DNA of 51,665 nucleotides, taken from an uncultured Rhodospirillales bacterium (lineage in GTDB: Bacteria; Pseudomonadota; Alphaproteobacteria; Acetobacterales; Acetobacteraceae). Position 1 is the stretch's first letter, and every line of letters begins with the position of its first letter. The notes under the pieces are model-generated. The model saw only the letters and a list, made by a program, of their open reading frames with translations, searched no databases and was not told the origin of the DNA. The stretch spans positions 1 through 51,665 of the forward strand of contig CAIPLM010000009.1 in NCBI GenBank assembly GCA_903865895.1, in the 5' to 3' direction. The translations under genes were made by a program, and so were the position numbers. This document shows, piece by piece, positions 19,014 to 28,681 of this stretch.

Positions 19014-19819
19014 TGCGAGGCGGCCTCGCCCATGGCGTGCTGACCGGTGTGTTCGCGCTGTTCGTGCTGTTCCTCTACGGCCCCACCCTCACAATCGCCA
19101 TCCTCTCCTTCCAGGGACCGGAAGGCGGGCTGACCTTCCCGATGCGCGGCGTGTCGCTGCACTGGTTCGCCAACCTGTTCCAGACCCAGACGGTCGGCGA
19201 TTTCGGCGGCTCCTTCACCCGCTCCATCGCGCTCGCCCTGATCGTCACCGGGCTGACGGTAGGGATCGCGCTCCTCGCCGGCCTCGCCTTCCGCCGGCGC
19301 TTCAAGGGCGCGACGCTGCTGTTCTACGTCACCGTCGCCAGCCTGATCATGCCCTCGATCCTGATTTCACTCGGCATCGGCCTGATGTTCAACATCGCGG
19401 ATATCCCGCCCACCTGGTACGGCTCGGCACTCGGCGCGCACCTGACCTGGACGCTGCCCTTCGGCGTGTTGATCATGCTCGCGGTGTTCAACCGCTTCGA
19501 CCGCAGCCTGGAGGAGGCCGGGCGCGATCTCGGCGCCTCGCCCTGGCAAGTATTCCGCTACGTGGTGCTGCCGCTGATCACGCCGAGTCTGATCGGGGTC
19601 GCGCTATTCGGCTTCACCCTCTCCTACGATGAATTCGCCCGCAGCGTGATGTCCGCGGGCTCGGACAATACGCTGCCGCTCGAGATCTACGGGATGACGA
19701 CCAACGTGACGACGCCGGTGCTCTATGCGCTCGGCACGCTCACCACGCTTTTCTCCTTCATCGTGATCGGCGGCGCGCTCGGGGTCATGCTGATGCTCCG
19801 CCGGCGCCGCGCGCGGTAG
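19013..19819 (+). CDS. Polyamine-type ABC permease (PotC-like)
   Basis: A 268-aa second permease with about six helices. The EAA loop is EEAGRDLGASPWQVFRYVVLPLITP, and GFTLSYDEFARS is the usual PotC region. The open frame extends upstream to 18344, but that part is the antisense-like shadow of the previous gene; the real start is the coupled ATG at 19013. It closes the sigma-54 operon. Confidence 0.92.
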   Translation: MRGGLAHGVLTGVFALFVLFLYGPTLTIAILSFQGPEGGLTFPMRGVSLHWFANLFQTQTVGDFGGSFTRSIALALIVTGLTVGIALLAGLAFRRRFKGATLLFYVTVASLIMPSILISLGIGLMFNIADIPPTWYGSALGAHLTWTLPFGVLIMLAVFNRFDRSLEEAGRDLGASPWQVFRYVVLPLITPSLIGVALFGFTLSYDEFARSVMSAGSDNTLPLEIYGMTTNVTTPVLYALGTLTTLFSFIVIGGALGVMLMLRRRRAR

Positions 19820-19859
19820 GGCGGTTGCGCGGCGCGGCCGGGCGTGCTGGCCTTGTGCC

Positions 19860-20429
19860 ATGCAAGCGCTGATCGCCGCGACCAAGGCTTTTCTCGACAT
19901 CATCCCGCAAGCCGCGCCGTTCCTCGCGGATTGGCCGGCGGCGAGGCCGATGCGTGACGTGGCGCCGTCAGAGTTGCCGGTGCTGGCCTGGCTCGGGGAC
20001 TGTTCCGAAAATACCGTGCCGGCAACGGTGCCACTGGTGCGGGCGCTGCTGGAAACGCATGGTCTCGCCTGGCGGCAGACCTATGGCGCCGCCGACCTGC
20101 CGCCCGATTTCCTCGCACGCTACGGCTGGACGGAACTTGTGGGCCAGCGTGGACCGGTGCCGTCCGATGTGATCGCCGCGGGGTTCCTGCTGCTCGGCCC
20201 CGAGACCCATTACCCCCGCCACAGCCACGCCGCCGAGGAACTCTACATCCCGCTCGCCGGCACCGCGGAGTGGCTGCGCGGCGAGGCGCCGTTTGCGCCA
20301 GTGCCGTCCGGCGTCCCGATCCATCACCCGTCCTGGATGCCGCACGCCATGCGCACCGGGGCGGCGCCGCTGCTCGCCTTCTATCTGTGGCGTGGCGGCG
20401 ATCTCACCCAGAAATCGACCTTCATTTGA
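19860..20429 (+). CDS. DMSP-lyase-family cupin (DddL/DddQ/DddW-like)
   Basis: A 189-aa protein whose C-terminal cupin holds the metal-binding pattern of DMSP lyases: YPRHSHAAEELY (H-x-H...E...Y) and, after about 40 residues, HHPSWMPHAMRTG with the last ligand histidine. In characterised members this cupin cleaves dimethylsulfoniopropionate to DMS and acrylate. In a probably terrestrial alphaproteobacterium the substrate may differ. It begins 40 bp after the polyamine-type permease and ends 7 bp before the peptidase gene, so it may belong to the sigma-54 operon. Confidence 0.75.
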   Translation: MQALIAATKAFLDIIPQAAPFLADWPAARPMRDVAPSELPVLAWLGDCSENTVPATVPLVRALLETHGLAWRQTYGAADLPPDFLARYGWTELVGQRGPVPSDVIAAGFLLLGPETHYPRHSHAAEELYIPLAGTAEWLRGEAPFAPVPSGVPIHHPSWMPHAMRTGAAPLLAFYLWRGGDLTQKSTFI

Positions 20430-20436
20430 GGCCCCC

Positions 20437-22593
20437 ATGCTGACGCCAGAACGCCGCGCCCGCGCCGAACGCTTCCTCGCGCAAAATTTCCGCCCGCTGC
20501 TCTACAACCCGCAGATACGCCCGCATTGGATCGGCGATACCGACCATTTCTGGTATCGCCACGAAACCACCAGCGGCGCCACCATCATGATCGTCGATGC
20601 CGCGACCGGGGTGGCGAGCCCGGCGGCCGATCCGGCGGCGCTGGAGGCGAGCGTCCTCGCCCCGCCCGCGCGCCCCGGTGAAACCCTCTCGCCCGACGGC
20701 ACGCTTGCCGCCTTCGTGCGCGCGCATGATCTCTGGCTGCGCGATACCGCGACCGGGGCTGAACGCCGCCTCACCCATGACAGCGCGGCGCATCACGCCT
20801 GGGCCAAGTCGCCGGACATGAACCTCACCACTGTCACGCTCCAGCGCCGCGGGATTACCCTACCGGCCAACGTGCTGTGGTCACCCGACAGCCGCAAGAT
20901 CTTCACCTCCCGGCTCGACGAGCGCGACGTGCTGGACCTGCCGCTGCTGCAGCACGTACCGGATGACGGCTCGGTGCGGCCGAAACTGCACAGCATGAAA
21001 TTCGCCCTCAGCGGTGACGTCCATCTCCCGGTCGAAACCCATCACATCATCGACGTCACCAGCGGCGCCATCAGCCCGGGCGCCGGACCTTGCGTGACCG
21101 GCATGGTGACGGCGATCGAGAAGGAGGAGGCCTGGTGGGCCGCCGATTCCAGCCGCGTCTTCTACCTCGACCGCGACCGGCTGTGGCAGCGCCAGAGCCT
21201 GCATGAGATGACGGTGGAAGGCGCCCATCGCGTCATCCACACCGAGACCGCGGCGACCTTCATCGACAACCAGCTCTCCGTGCTCGGCCTGCCCTGCATC
21301 CGCATTCTCGACGGCTCCGGCGAATTCATCTGGTATTCCCAGGCCAGCGGCTGGGGGCATTTGTATCTCCACGACCTCGCCACCGGCGCCCGCAAATCCA
21401 CCATCACCCAGGGCGCGTGGAACGTGCGGGACCTGCTGCATGTCGATGCCATCGCCCGCACGGTGGAATTCACCGCCGCCGGCCTCGCGCCGAACAGCAA
21501 CCCCTATCACCGCACGCTGTGCCGTGCGGCCCTCGATGGCGGGGCGCTGACGGTGCTCACCCCTGGCGCCTTCGATCATCAGCTCGCCATCCCCCTCAAG
21601 CGCATCCCGCGCGACCATATCCGCCCGCCGCTCGATACCGGCTGGTATCGCGCGCCCTCCGGCCGCACCTTCGTGCACACCGAGGCGGACCTCGTCTCCC
21701 TGCCGGTCACCCGCATCCGCCGCGCCGATGGCAGCCTGGTCGCGACGCTCGCCACCGCCAGCATCGACAATTCCATCTCCGGCGATTTCCGCTTCCCCGA
21801 GCCCTTCACCAGCATTGCGGCGGATGGCAAGACCACGCTCTATGGCGCGATCTGGCGGCCCAGCGATTTCGATCCGGCGAAATCCTACCCGGTGATCGAC
21901 TACATCTACCCCGGCCCACAGCGCGGCCAGTATCCCGCCATCACGCTGACCGATTTCATGCCTGAGCTTGGCCGCTCCATGCTGCAACAGGCTTTCGCCG
22001 AACTCGGCTTCATCGTCATCAACGTCGATGGCCGTGGCTCCACCCCGCTGCGCTCGAAGGAGTTCCACGACTACAGCTACCGCAACCTGCAAGATCCCGG
22101 CTGCATCGCCGACCATGTGGCGACCCTCCAGCAACTCGCGGCGACGCGCCCGTGGATGGACCTCTCCCGCGTCGGCATCACCGGGCATTCCGGCGGCGGC
22201 TACGCCTCCGTCCACGCCATGCTGCACTACCCCGACCATTTCCACGCCGCCGTCGCCAGTTCCGGCAACCATGACCAGCTCGGCTACAGCTTCGCCTGGA
22301 CCGAGAAATACCAGGGTGCCGTCACCGCCACCTCCAACGCCACCACCACCTACAGCACCGCCGCCAACCCGCCCTTCGCCGCCAATCTCCGAGGCAAGCT
22401 GCTGCTCGCCACCGGTGACATGGACGACAACGTCCACCCCGCCCTGACCATGCAACTCGCCCACGCCCTCATCGCCGCCGACAAGGATTTCGATTTCATT
22501 CCGCTGACTAACGATGACCACACCACCGTCTGGGGCAAGCCCTACTTCCTGCGCCGGGCGATGGAGTTCTTCGTGCGCCATCTCGGCGCCTAG
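20437..22593 (+). CDS. S9-family prolyl/dipeptidyl peptidase (DPP-IV-like)
   Basis: A 718-aa serine peptidase: an N-terminal eight-bladed propeller (about residues 50-440) and a C-terminal alpha/beta-hydrolase domain. The triad is S585 (TGHSGGGYAS), D663 (GDMDDNVHP) and H695 (NDDHTTVWG). No signal peptide is visible at the chosen start, ATG 20437 (MLTPERRAR), so it looks cytoplasmic. The open frame upstream to 20293 overlaps the cupin gene and is rejected. It likely releases X-Pro dipeptides or trims imported peptides. The convergent neighbour is the dpp dipeptide transporter. Confidence 0.9.
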   Translation: MLTPERRARAERFLAQNFRPLLYNPQIRPHWIGDTDHFWYRHETTSGATIMIVDAATGVASPAADPAALEASVLAPPARPGETLSPDGTLAAFVRAHDLWLRDTATGAERRLTHDSAAHHAWAKSPDMNLTTVTLQRRGITLPANVLWSPDSRKIFTSRLDERDVLDLPLLQHVPDDGSVRPKLHSMKFALSGDVHLPVETHHIIDVTSGAISPGAGPCVTGMVTAIEKEEAWWAADSSRVFYLDRDRLWQRQSLHEMTVEGAHRVIHTETAATFIDNQLSVLGLPCIRILDGSGEFIWYSQASGWGHLYLHDLATGARKSTITQGAWNVRDLLHVDAIARTVEFTAAGLAPNSNPYHRTLCRAALDGGALTVLTPGAFDHQLAIPLKRIPRDHIRPPLDTGWYRAPSGRTFVHTEADLVSLPVTRIRRADGSLVATLATASIDNSISGDFRFPEPFTSIAADGKTTLYGAIWRPSDFDPAKSYPVIDYIYPGPQRGQYPAITLTDFMPELGRSMLQQAFAELGFIVINVDGRGSTPLRSKEFHDYSYRNLQDPGCIADHVATLQQLAATRPWMDLSRVGITGHSGGGYASVHAMLHYPDHFHAAVASSGNHDQLGYSFAWTEKYQGAVTATSNATTTYSTAANPPFAANLRGKLLLATGDMDDNVHPALTMQLAHALIAADKDFDFIPLTNDDHTTVWGKPYFLRRAMEFFVRHLGA

Positions 22594-22613
22594 CCGGCAA
22601 CCGCCAACGGTTC

Positions 22614-22653
22614 AGAGCGGGATGATGTCTGATAGGCGACATCATCCCGCTCT
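22614..22653. terminator. 16-bp perfect hairpin between convergent genes
   Basis: AGAGCGGGATGATGTC (22614-22629) and GACATCATCCCGCTCT (22638-22653) form a perfect 16-bp stem with an 8-nt loop, followed by AACTCTTTGTTTG. It sits 20 bp past the peptidase stop and faces the dppF stop. The stem is unusually long and perfect for a plain terminator and may be a dispersed palindromic element serving as one. Confidence 0.75.
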
Positions 22654-22668
22654 AACTCTTTGTTTGAT

Positions 22669-22713
22669 CGCGTGATTCAGACCTCCGGTGAGTCCACCTC
22701 CGGTCATCACGCG
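22669..22713. repeat. Second palindrome with internal direct repeat
   Basis: CGCGTGAT (22669-22676) and ATCACGCG (22706-22713) form a perfect 8-bp stem around a 29-nt loop. The loop holds ACCTCCGGT twice, 15 bp apart. The right arm directly abuts the dppF stop codon. With the preceding hairpin it forms a two-part intergenic palindromic unit. Confidence 0.65.
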
Positions 22714-23678
<965 letters not shown>

Positions 23679-23682
<4 letters not shown>

Positions 23683-24635
23683 GCCGGCGCTCCCAGCGGG
23701 AAATGGCAGCGTGTGCCGTCGGTCACCGGCGGCTTGGTGCTGCGGCAGAGGTCGGCGGCATGGGCGCAGCGCGGGTTGAACAGGCAGCCGGAGGGGCGGT
23801 CATCGATGCCGGGCACGACGCCGGGGATGGTGGGCAGGCGAGTGCGTCCATGCGCGCGCTCGGGCAGGGCATCGAGCAGGGCGGCGGTGTAGGGGTGGCG
23901 GGGCGTGGCGAACAGCGCGTCGGTGGCCTGCTCCTCCACCATTTGGCCGGCGTACATCACCTGCACGCGGTGCGCGGTTTCGGCGACGACGCCCATGTCG
24001 TGGGTGATAAGCACCAGGCCCATGCGATGCTGCGCCTGGAGGCCGATCAGCAAATCGAGGATCTGCTTCTGGATGGTGACGTCGAGCGCAGTAGTGGGTT
24101 CGTCGGCGATAAGCAGGCGGGGGTTGCAGGCGATGGCCATGGCGATCATCACGCGCTGGTTCATGCCGCCGGACATCTGGTGCGGGAAGGCGTTCATGCG
24201 GCGCGGGGCGTCGGGGATGCCGACCTGTTCGAGCAGTTCGACCACCCGGTTCTGGATGCCCTTGCGCGGCACGGCGTTGTGCACCCGCAACGCCTCGGCG
24301 ATTTGCCAGCCCACGGGGTAGCAGGGGTTGAGCGAGGTCATCGGCTCCTGGAAGACCATCGCCATGTCCTTGCCGACGACGCGGCGGCGGTCACGGGCGG
24401 AGAGGCCCTGGAGATCGATGCCGCCGAAGCGCATCACGTCGGCGGTGACGCGGCCGGGCCAGGCGATCAGGCCCATGGCGGCGAGCATGGAGACGGATTT
24501 GCCGGAGCCGGATTCGCCGACGATACAGAGGATTTCGCCCTCCTCGACGGTGACGTCCACGCCATCGACCGCGCGGAAGCGGCCGCGGGCGGTGCCGAAT
24601 TCGACGGCGAGGTTGCGGATTTCGAGCAGGGCCAT
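23679..24635 (-). CDS. dppD: Dipeptide ABC transporter ATPase DppD
   Basis: A 318-aa ATPase. Walker A GESGSGKS is at residues 40-47, the signature MSGGMNQR replaces LSGGQ as is typical of DppD/OppD, and the C-terminal cysteine motif is [15 protein letters not shown]. It pairs with DppF to power the DppBC channel. It lies 14 bp after dppC and overlaps dppF by 4 bp. Confidence 0.94.
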
Positions 24636-24649
24636 CAGCGTTTCAGCCC

Positions 24650-25531
24650 CTATCTTTTCAGCTTGGGATCGAGCGCATCACGCAGCCCGTCGCCGACGAG
24701 GTTGAAGGCGAGCACGGTGAAGAGGATGGCGAGCCCGGGGAGGGCCAACACCCACCAGGCGCGCTGGTAGAATTGCAGGGCGCCGGAGAGCATGGTGCCC
24801 CATTCCGGCGTGGGCGGCTGGGCGCCGAGGCCGAGGAAGCCGAGGGCCGCGGCATCGAGGATCGCGACCGCGAAGCCGAGGCTGACCTGGACGATGAGCG
24901 GCGCGGCGCAGTTCGGCAGCACGACGTCAAACATCAGTCGCAGCGTGCTGGCGCCGGCACTGCGGGTGGCGGTGACGTAGTCCCGCGCGAGTTCCGACAG
25001 CGCCGAGGCGCGGGCGAGACGGGTGTAGCCGGGCAACGTGACGACCACCACGGCGAGCATGGCGTTGAACAGGCCGGGGCCGAGAATGGCGACGATGACG
25101 ATGGCCAGCAGCAAGGAGGGGAAGACCAGCAGGATATCCATCAGCCGCATGATGAACACGTCCACCACGCCCCCGGCGAAGGCGGCGGTGAGGCCCAGCG
25201 TGGTGCCGGTGAGCAGCGCAAGGCTCGCCACCGAGAAGCCGATGATCAGCGACAGCCGGGCGCCGTAGATCAGGCGGGAGAGCATGTCGCGGCCCACATC
25301 ATCGGTGCCGAGCGGGAAGGCCCAGACCCCGCCTTCCTGCCAGATCGGCGGGATGAGGAAGTGCGCGCGGAATTGCTCAATGGGCGAATGAAGCGCCAAC
25401 ACGTCCGCGAGGACGGAAATGATGATCAGCACGACCATGATCGCGAGGCCGACCACGGCGCCGCGATTCTCGGCGAAGCTGCGCCAGAACAGCGCGAGCC
25501 GGCCAGGCATCGGGGCAACGGCGCCGCTCAT
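24650..25531 (-). CDS. dppC: Dipeptide ABC permease DppC
   Basis: A 293-aa inner-membrane permease with an N-terminal helix after FAENRGAVVGLAIM and the characteristic FPLGTDDVGRDMLSRLIYGAR motif. The EAA-like loop is ATRSAGASTLRLMFDVVLPN. The frame is open to 26347, but the real start is the ATG at 25531, overlapping the dppB stop by 4 bp (ATGA). Confidence 0.93.
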   Translation of the reverse strand: MSGAVAPMPGRLALFWRSFAENRGAVVGLAIMVVLIIISVLADVLALHSPIEQFRAHFLIPPIWQEGGVWAFPLGTDDVGRDMLSRLIYGARLSLIIGFSVASLALLTGTTLGLTAAFAGGVVDVFIMRLMDILLVFPSLLLAIVIVAILGPGLFNAMLAVVVVTLPGYTRLARASALSELARDYVTATRSAGASTLRLMFDVVLPNCAAPLIVQVSLGFAVAILDAAALGFLGLGAQPPTPEWGTMLSGALQFYQRAWWVLALPGLAILFTVLAFNLVGDGLRDALDPKLKR

Positions 25532-26532
25532 CGGCGGATCCGCGGGTTGAGCAGGCCGTAGAGGAGGTCCACGCCGAGGTTCACGCCGATCACCAGCACG
25601 GCGATCAGCAGCGTGCCGGTTTGCAGCACGGGGTAGTCGCGCCGGGCGATGCTCTCCACCAGCCAATGGCCGACGCCGGGCCAGGAGAAGATCGTCTCGG
25701 TGAGGATAGCGCCACCGAGCAGGCCGCTGACGGAGAGGCCGATGACGGTGACGACGGGGATGAGGGCGTTGCGCAGCGCGTGCACGATGATCACCCGCGG
25801 CGTGGAGAGGCCCTTGGCGCGGGCGGTGCGCACGTAATCCTCGTTCAGCACTTCGAGCATGGAAGAGCGCGTCATGCGGGCGATGATGGCAAGCGGGATG
25901 GTGCCGAGCACGACCATGGGGAGCACGAGATGGCTCCAGGCGGAGGCGCAGGCGCCTTCGTCTTCGGACCATCGGCAGTCGATCACCATGAAGCCGGACC
26001 ATGGCTCGACGAAAAACGCATCGGAAATACGGCCGGAGACCGGGGTGATGCCGAGGGTGACGGAGAAGATGAGGATCATCATCAACCCCCACCAGAAAAT
26101 CGGCATGGAGGCGCCGGTGACGGACATGCCCATCAGCCCGTAATCGAAGGCCGAGCCGCGCTTCACCGCCGCGATCACCCCCATCGGCAGGCCGATGATG
26201 GCGGCGAACAGGATGGCGGCGATGGAGAGCTCGATGGTGGCGGGGAAAAGCGTGGCGAATTCCTTCCACACCGGCTCGCGGGTGACGACGGAGACGCCGA
26301 AATCGCCTTTGAGGACCTGCACCTCGTAGTCGATGAACTGCTTCCACAAGGGCTGATCGTAGCCGAATTCGTGGCGCAGTTCGGCCAGGCGTTCCTCGGA
26401 AATGCCGTGCTCGCCCACTCGCGCCTCGATGGGGTCACCGGGGACGAGATGGATCAGCAGGAAGGCAAGGAAGGTCACCCCGATGAAGGTGGGGATGATC
26501 AGCGCGATGCGGCGGAGGAGGAAACGGAGCAT
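25528..26532 (-). CDS. dppB: Dipeptide ABC permease DppB
   Basis: A 334-aa permease beginning MLRFLLRRIALIIPTFIGVT, the usual DppB/OppB N-terminus, with HLVPGDPIEARVGEHG and GGAILTETIFSWPGVG near the end. The EAA loop is RTARAKGLSTPRVIIVHALRN. It lies 51 bp after dppA, with a hairpin in between. Confidence 0.94.
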   Translation of the reverse strand: MLRFLLRRIALIIPTFIGVTFLAFLLIHLVPGDPIEARVGEHGISEERLAELRHEFGYDQPLWKQFIDYEVQVLKGDFGVSVVTREPVWKEFATLFPATIELSIAAILFAAIIGLPMGVIAAVKRGSAFDYGLMGMSVTGASMPIFWWGLMMILIFSVTLGITPVSGRISDAFFVEPWSGFMVIDCRWSEDEGACASAWSHLVLPMVVLGTIPLAIIARMTRSSMLEVLNEDYVRTARAKGLSTPRVIIVHALRNALIPVVTVIGLSVSGLLGGAILTETIFSWPGVGHWLVESIARRDYPVLQTGTLLIAVLVIGVNLGVDLLYGLLNPRIRR

Positions 26533-26545
26533 TTTTCAGCAGGAT

Positions 26546-26577
26546 ATTCCCCTCCCCCGCGAACGGAGGAGGGGAAT
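26546..26577. repeat. Intercistronic hairpin between dppA and dppB
   Basis: ATTCCCCTCC and GGAGGGGAAT form a perfect 10-bp stem around a 12-nt loop. Hairpins after binding-protein genes commonly stabilise the upstream mRNA and reduce permease expression. The CCCCTCC core is shared with the hairpin at 6355-6378. Confidence 0.7.
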
Positions 26578-26583
26578 GCCTGG

Positions 26584-28161
26584 TTACTTCACGTCGGCGA
26601 CGTCAAACCGGTGAGCACCGAACGGGCTCTGCTTGAACCCGGTCACGGTATTGCGCATCGGCAGGTAGACGACGGAGTGGGCGATGAAGAAGTAGGGGGA
26701 CTGCTTGTTCATCACGTCCTGCGCCTGCATGTACAGCTTGGTGCGCTCGGCGACGTTGGTGGTCTTCACCGCCTTGGAGACGAGATCGTCGAACTCCTTA
26801 TCGCACCACTGCGCCGTGTTCTTGGAGGAGCACGCCGCGAGGGGGACGAAGAAGTTGTCGGGATCACCATTGTCACCGGTCCAGCCGAGCTGGGCCATCT
26901 GATGCTCGCCGGCCTGCACGCGCTTGCGATAATCGCCCCATTCGAAGGAAACGATCTTCGCCTTCACGCCGACCTTCGAGAGATCGGCCTGCACGAGTTC
27001 GGCAATGCGCTTGGCGTCGGGGTTGTAGGGGCGCTGCACCGGCATCGCCCACAGATCGGTCTCGAAGCCATTGGGGTAGCCGGCCTCGGCGAGGAGCTTC
27101 TTCGCGCCCTCGATGTCCATCTTATAGGCCGGAACCTTGTCGTTATAGCTCCACAGCGTCGGCGGGATGAGGTTCTTGGCCGCCTGGCCGGAGCCCTGGT
27201 AGACCGCCTCGAGGATCGCCTTCTGGTCGATCACCATGGTCATCGCCTTGCGGACGCGAACATCGTCGAAGGGCTTCTTCTTCGTGTTCATGCCGATATA
27301 GCCGATGTTCAGGCCGGATTGCGCGAGAACGTTGATGTTCTTGTCGGCCTTCAGGCTCGGCAGGTCGGCCGGGCGGGGTCCGAAGGCGACCTGGCACTCA
27401 TTGGCCTTCAGCTTGGCAACGCGGACTGCGGGGTCCTTATTGATCGAATAGACCAGCGTATCGATCTTCGCCTTGGCGCCGAAATAGGCGTCAAACCGCT
27501 TGTAGCGGATATTGGCGTCCTTCACGTACTGCACGAACTCGAACGGCCCGGTGCCGATCGGCTCCTGGTCGATCAGTTCGGGCTTGCCGGCCTTCAGCAG
27601 CGCGTCGGCATATTCCTTGGACTGGATCGAGGCGAAATCCATCGCGAGGTTGGCGACGAAGGGGGCGTTCGGCTCGGTCAGCACGAAGCGCACCGTGTAG
27701 TCGTCCACCTTGTCGAGCGACTTCAGCAGCTTCGGCATGTCCATGTCGGTGAAGTAGTCGTAGCCACCGCCGGAGACCTTGAAATAGGCGTTCTCCTTCT
27801 TCCACTGCCGCTCGAAACTGAAGATCACGTCATCAGCGTTGAAGTTGCGGGTGGGCTTGAAGGTCTTGCTGGAGTGGAACTTCACGTTCTTGCGGAGATG
27901 GAATGTGAAGGTCAGCCCATCGGGCGAGACGTCCCACTTCTCGGCGAGGTTGGCGACCACGGCCGTACCGCCATATTCGAAGCCGGTGAGCTGGCTGTAG
28001 ATCGGCCGCTGGGCATCGAAGCTGGTGCCGGTGTAGCTGATCATCGGATTGAAGTTTTCCGGCGATCCTTCCGAGCAATAGACGAGCGTCTTGGCCTGGG
28101 CGGAGCCCAGGAAGGCGGTCAGCGCGACGGCGCAGGCCGCGGCAATGGCCTTGTTGGTCAT
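26584..28161 (-). CDS. dppA: Dipeptide-binding protein DppA
   Basis: A 525-aa periplasmic receptor that can be followed against E. coli DppA over its whole length: KTLVYCSEGSPENFNP, FKPTRNFNADDVIFSF, VSGGGYDYF, AMDFASIQSKEYADALLKAG, NECQVAFGP, DLWAMPVQRPYNP and GWTGDNGDPDNFF. The Sec signal MTNKAIAAACAVALTAFLGSAQA starts at the ATG at 28161, preceded by GGGGAG. The longer frame to 28215 is rejected. It heads the dppABCDF operon (28161 to 22714, -). Confidence 0.96.
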   Translation of the reverse strand: MTNKAIAAACAVALTAFLGSAQAKTLVYCSEGSPENFNPMISYTGTSFDAQRPIYSQLTGFEYGGTAVVANLAEKWDVSPDGLTFTFHLRKNVKFHSSKTFKPTRNFNADDVIFSFERQWKKENAYFKVSGGGYDYFTDMDMPKLLKSLDKVDDYTVRFVLTEPNAPFVANLAMDFASIQSKEYADALLKAGKPELIDQEPIGTGPFEFVQYVKDANIRYKRFDAYFGAKAKIDTLVYSINKDPAVRVAKLKANECQVAFGPRPADLPSLKADKNINVLAQSGLNIGYIGMNTKKKPFDDVRVRKAMTMVIDQKAILEAVYQGSGQAAKNLIPPTLWSYNDKVPAYKMDIEGAKKLLAEAGYPNGFETDLWAMPVQRPYNPDAKRIAELVQADLSKVGVKAKIVSFEWGDYRKRVQAGEHQMAQLGWTGDNGDPDNFFVPLAACSSKNTAQWCDKEFDDLVSKAVKTTNVAERTKLYMQAQDVMNKQSPYFFIAHSVVYLPMRNTVTGFKQSPFGAHRFDVADVK

Positions 28162-28266
28162 GCGGGAACTCCCCTTTTTGGCTGGCCGGCGCCGGACTGC
28201 CCGGTGCGCGGTCAAGAGGAGTCTTGTATCGCTAGCTGCGCCCGCCCGCTACCCCCGGGCCACGCT

Positions 28267-28605
28267 TCATTGAGCGGCGGGATTGGTGGTTCGGCAATCG
28301 CCCGCGAAGCCGGCGGAGAGGAAATCCGGCTGCTTGTAGAGGCCCTTGAGCCAGGCGGCGAGCATGCAGAGCTCGTCGAGTTTCAGCACCTCGTTGAGGG
28401 TGGCGGGGGGGAAGCGGATGCCGAAGGCCTGCGCGGTGCTGCCGAGGACTTCCTCGACCTGCTCGATGCCGAGGCCCAACTCAGTCTCCAGCACCGCGCC
28501 GCGCACCAGACGCTGTTCCTCGATGCCGAATTCGTCGCGAATGAGCTTCACGATCCAGCGGAACATGTGCATCCAGTTCTTCACATCATCGGTCGGCGGC
28601 AACAT
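28267..28605 (-). CDS. Small acidic protein, possibly acyl-carrier-like (DUF1493-like)
   Basis: A 112-aa protein. Residues about 10-75 form predicted helices around RWIVKLIRDEFGIEEQ, LETELGLGIEQVEEVLG and FGIRFPPATLNE. This recalls the helix-loop-helix of acyl-carrier-type DUF1493 proteins (L..DLGLDGDD..E.L), but the DSL serine that carries phosphopantetheine is replaced by LGI. The C-terminus contains CMLAAWLKGLYKQP. The start is taken at ATG 28605; the upstream open frame lacks coding character. The family call is tentative. Confidence 0.55.
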   Translation of the reverse strand: MLPPTDDVKNWMHMFRWIVKLIRDEFGIEEQRLVRGAVLETELGLGIEQVEEVLGSTAQAFGIRFPPATLNEVLKLDELCMLAAWLKGLYKQPDFLSAGFAGDCRTTNPAAQ

Positions 28606-28681
28606 TTGTCCGGGTTCAGCCTGCCATGGTGGTGCAGCATCAGAATGGCCGCGAAACGCTGACAAACAGTTAAACGCGAAC

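Noticed and set aside
25621-28662. 1013-codon plus-strand frame opposite dppA/dppB
   Set aside because: The minus strand encodes clear DppB and DppA with family motifs; the plus frame is a His/Gly/Asp-rich shadow.
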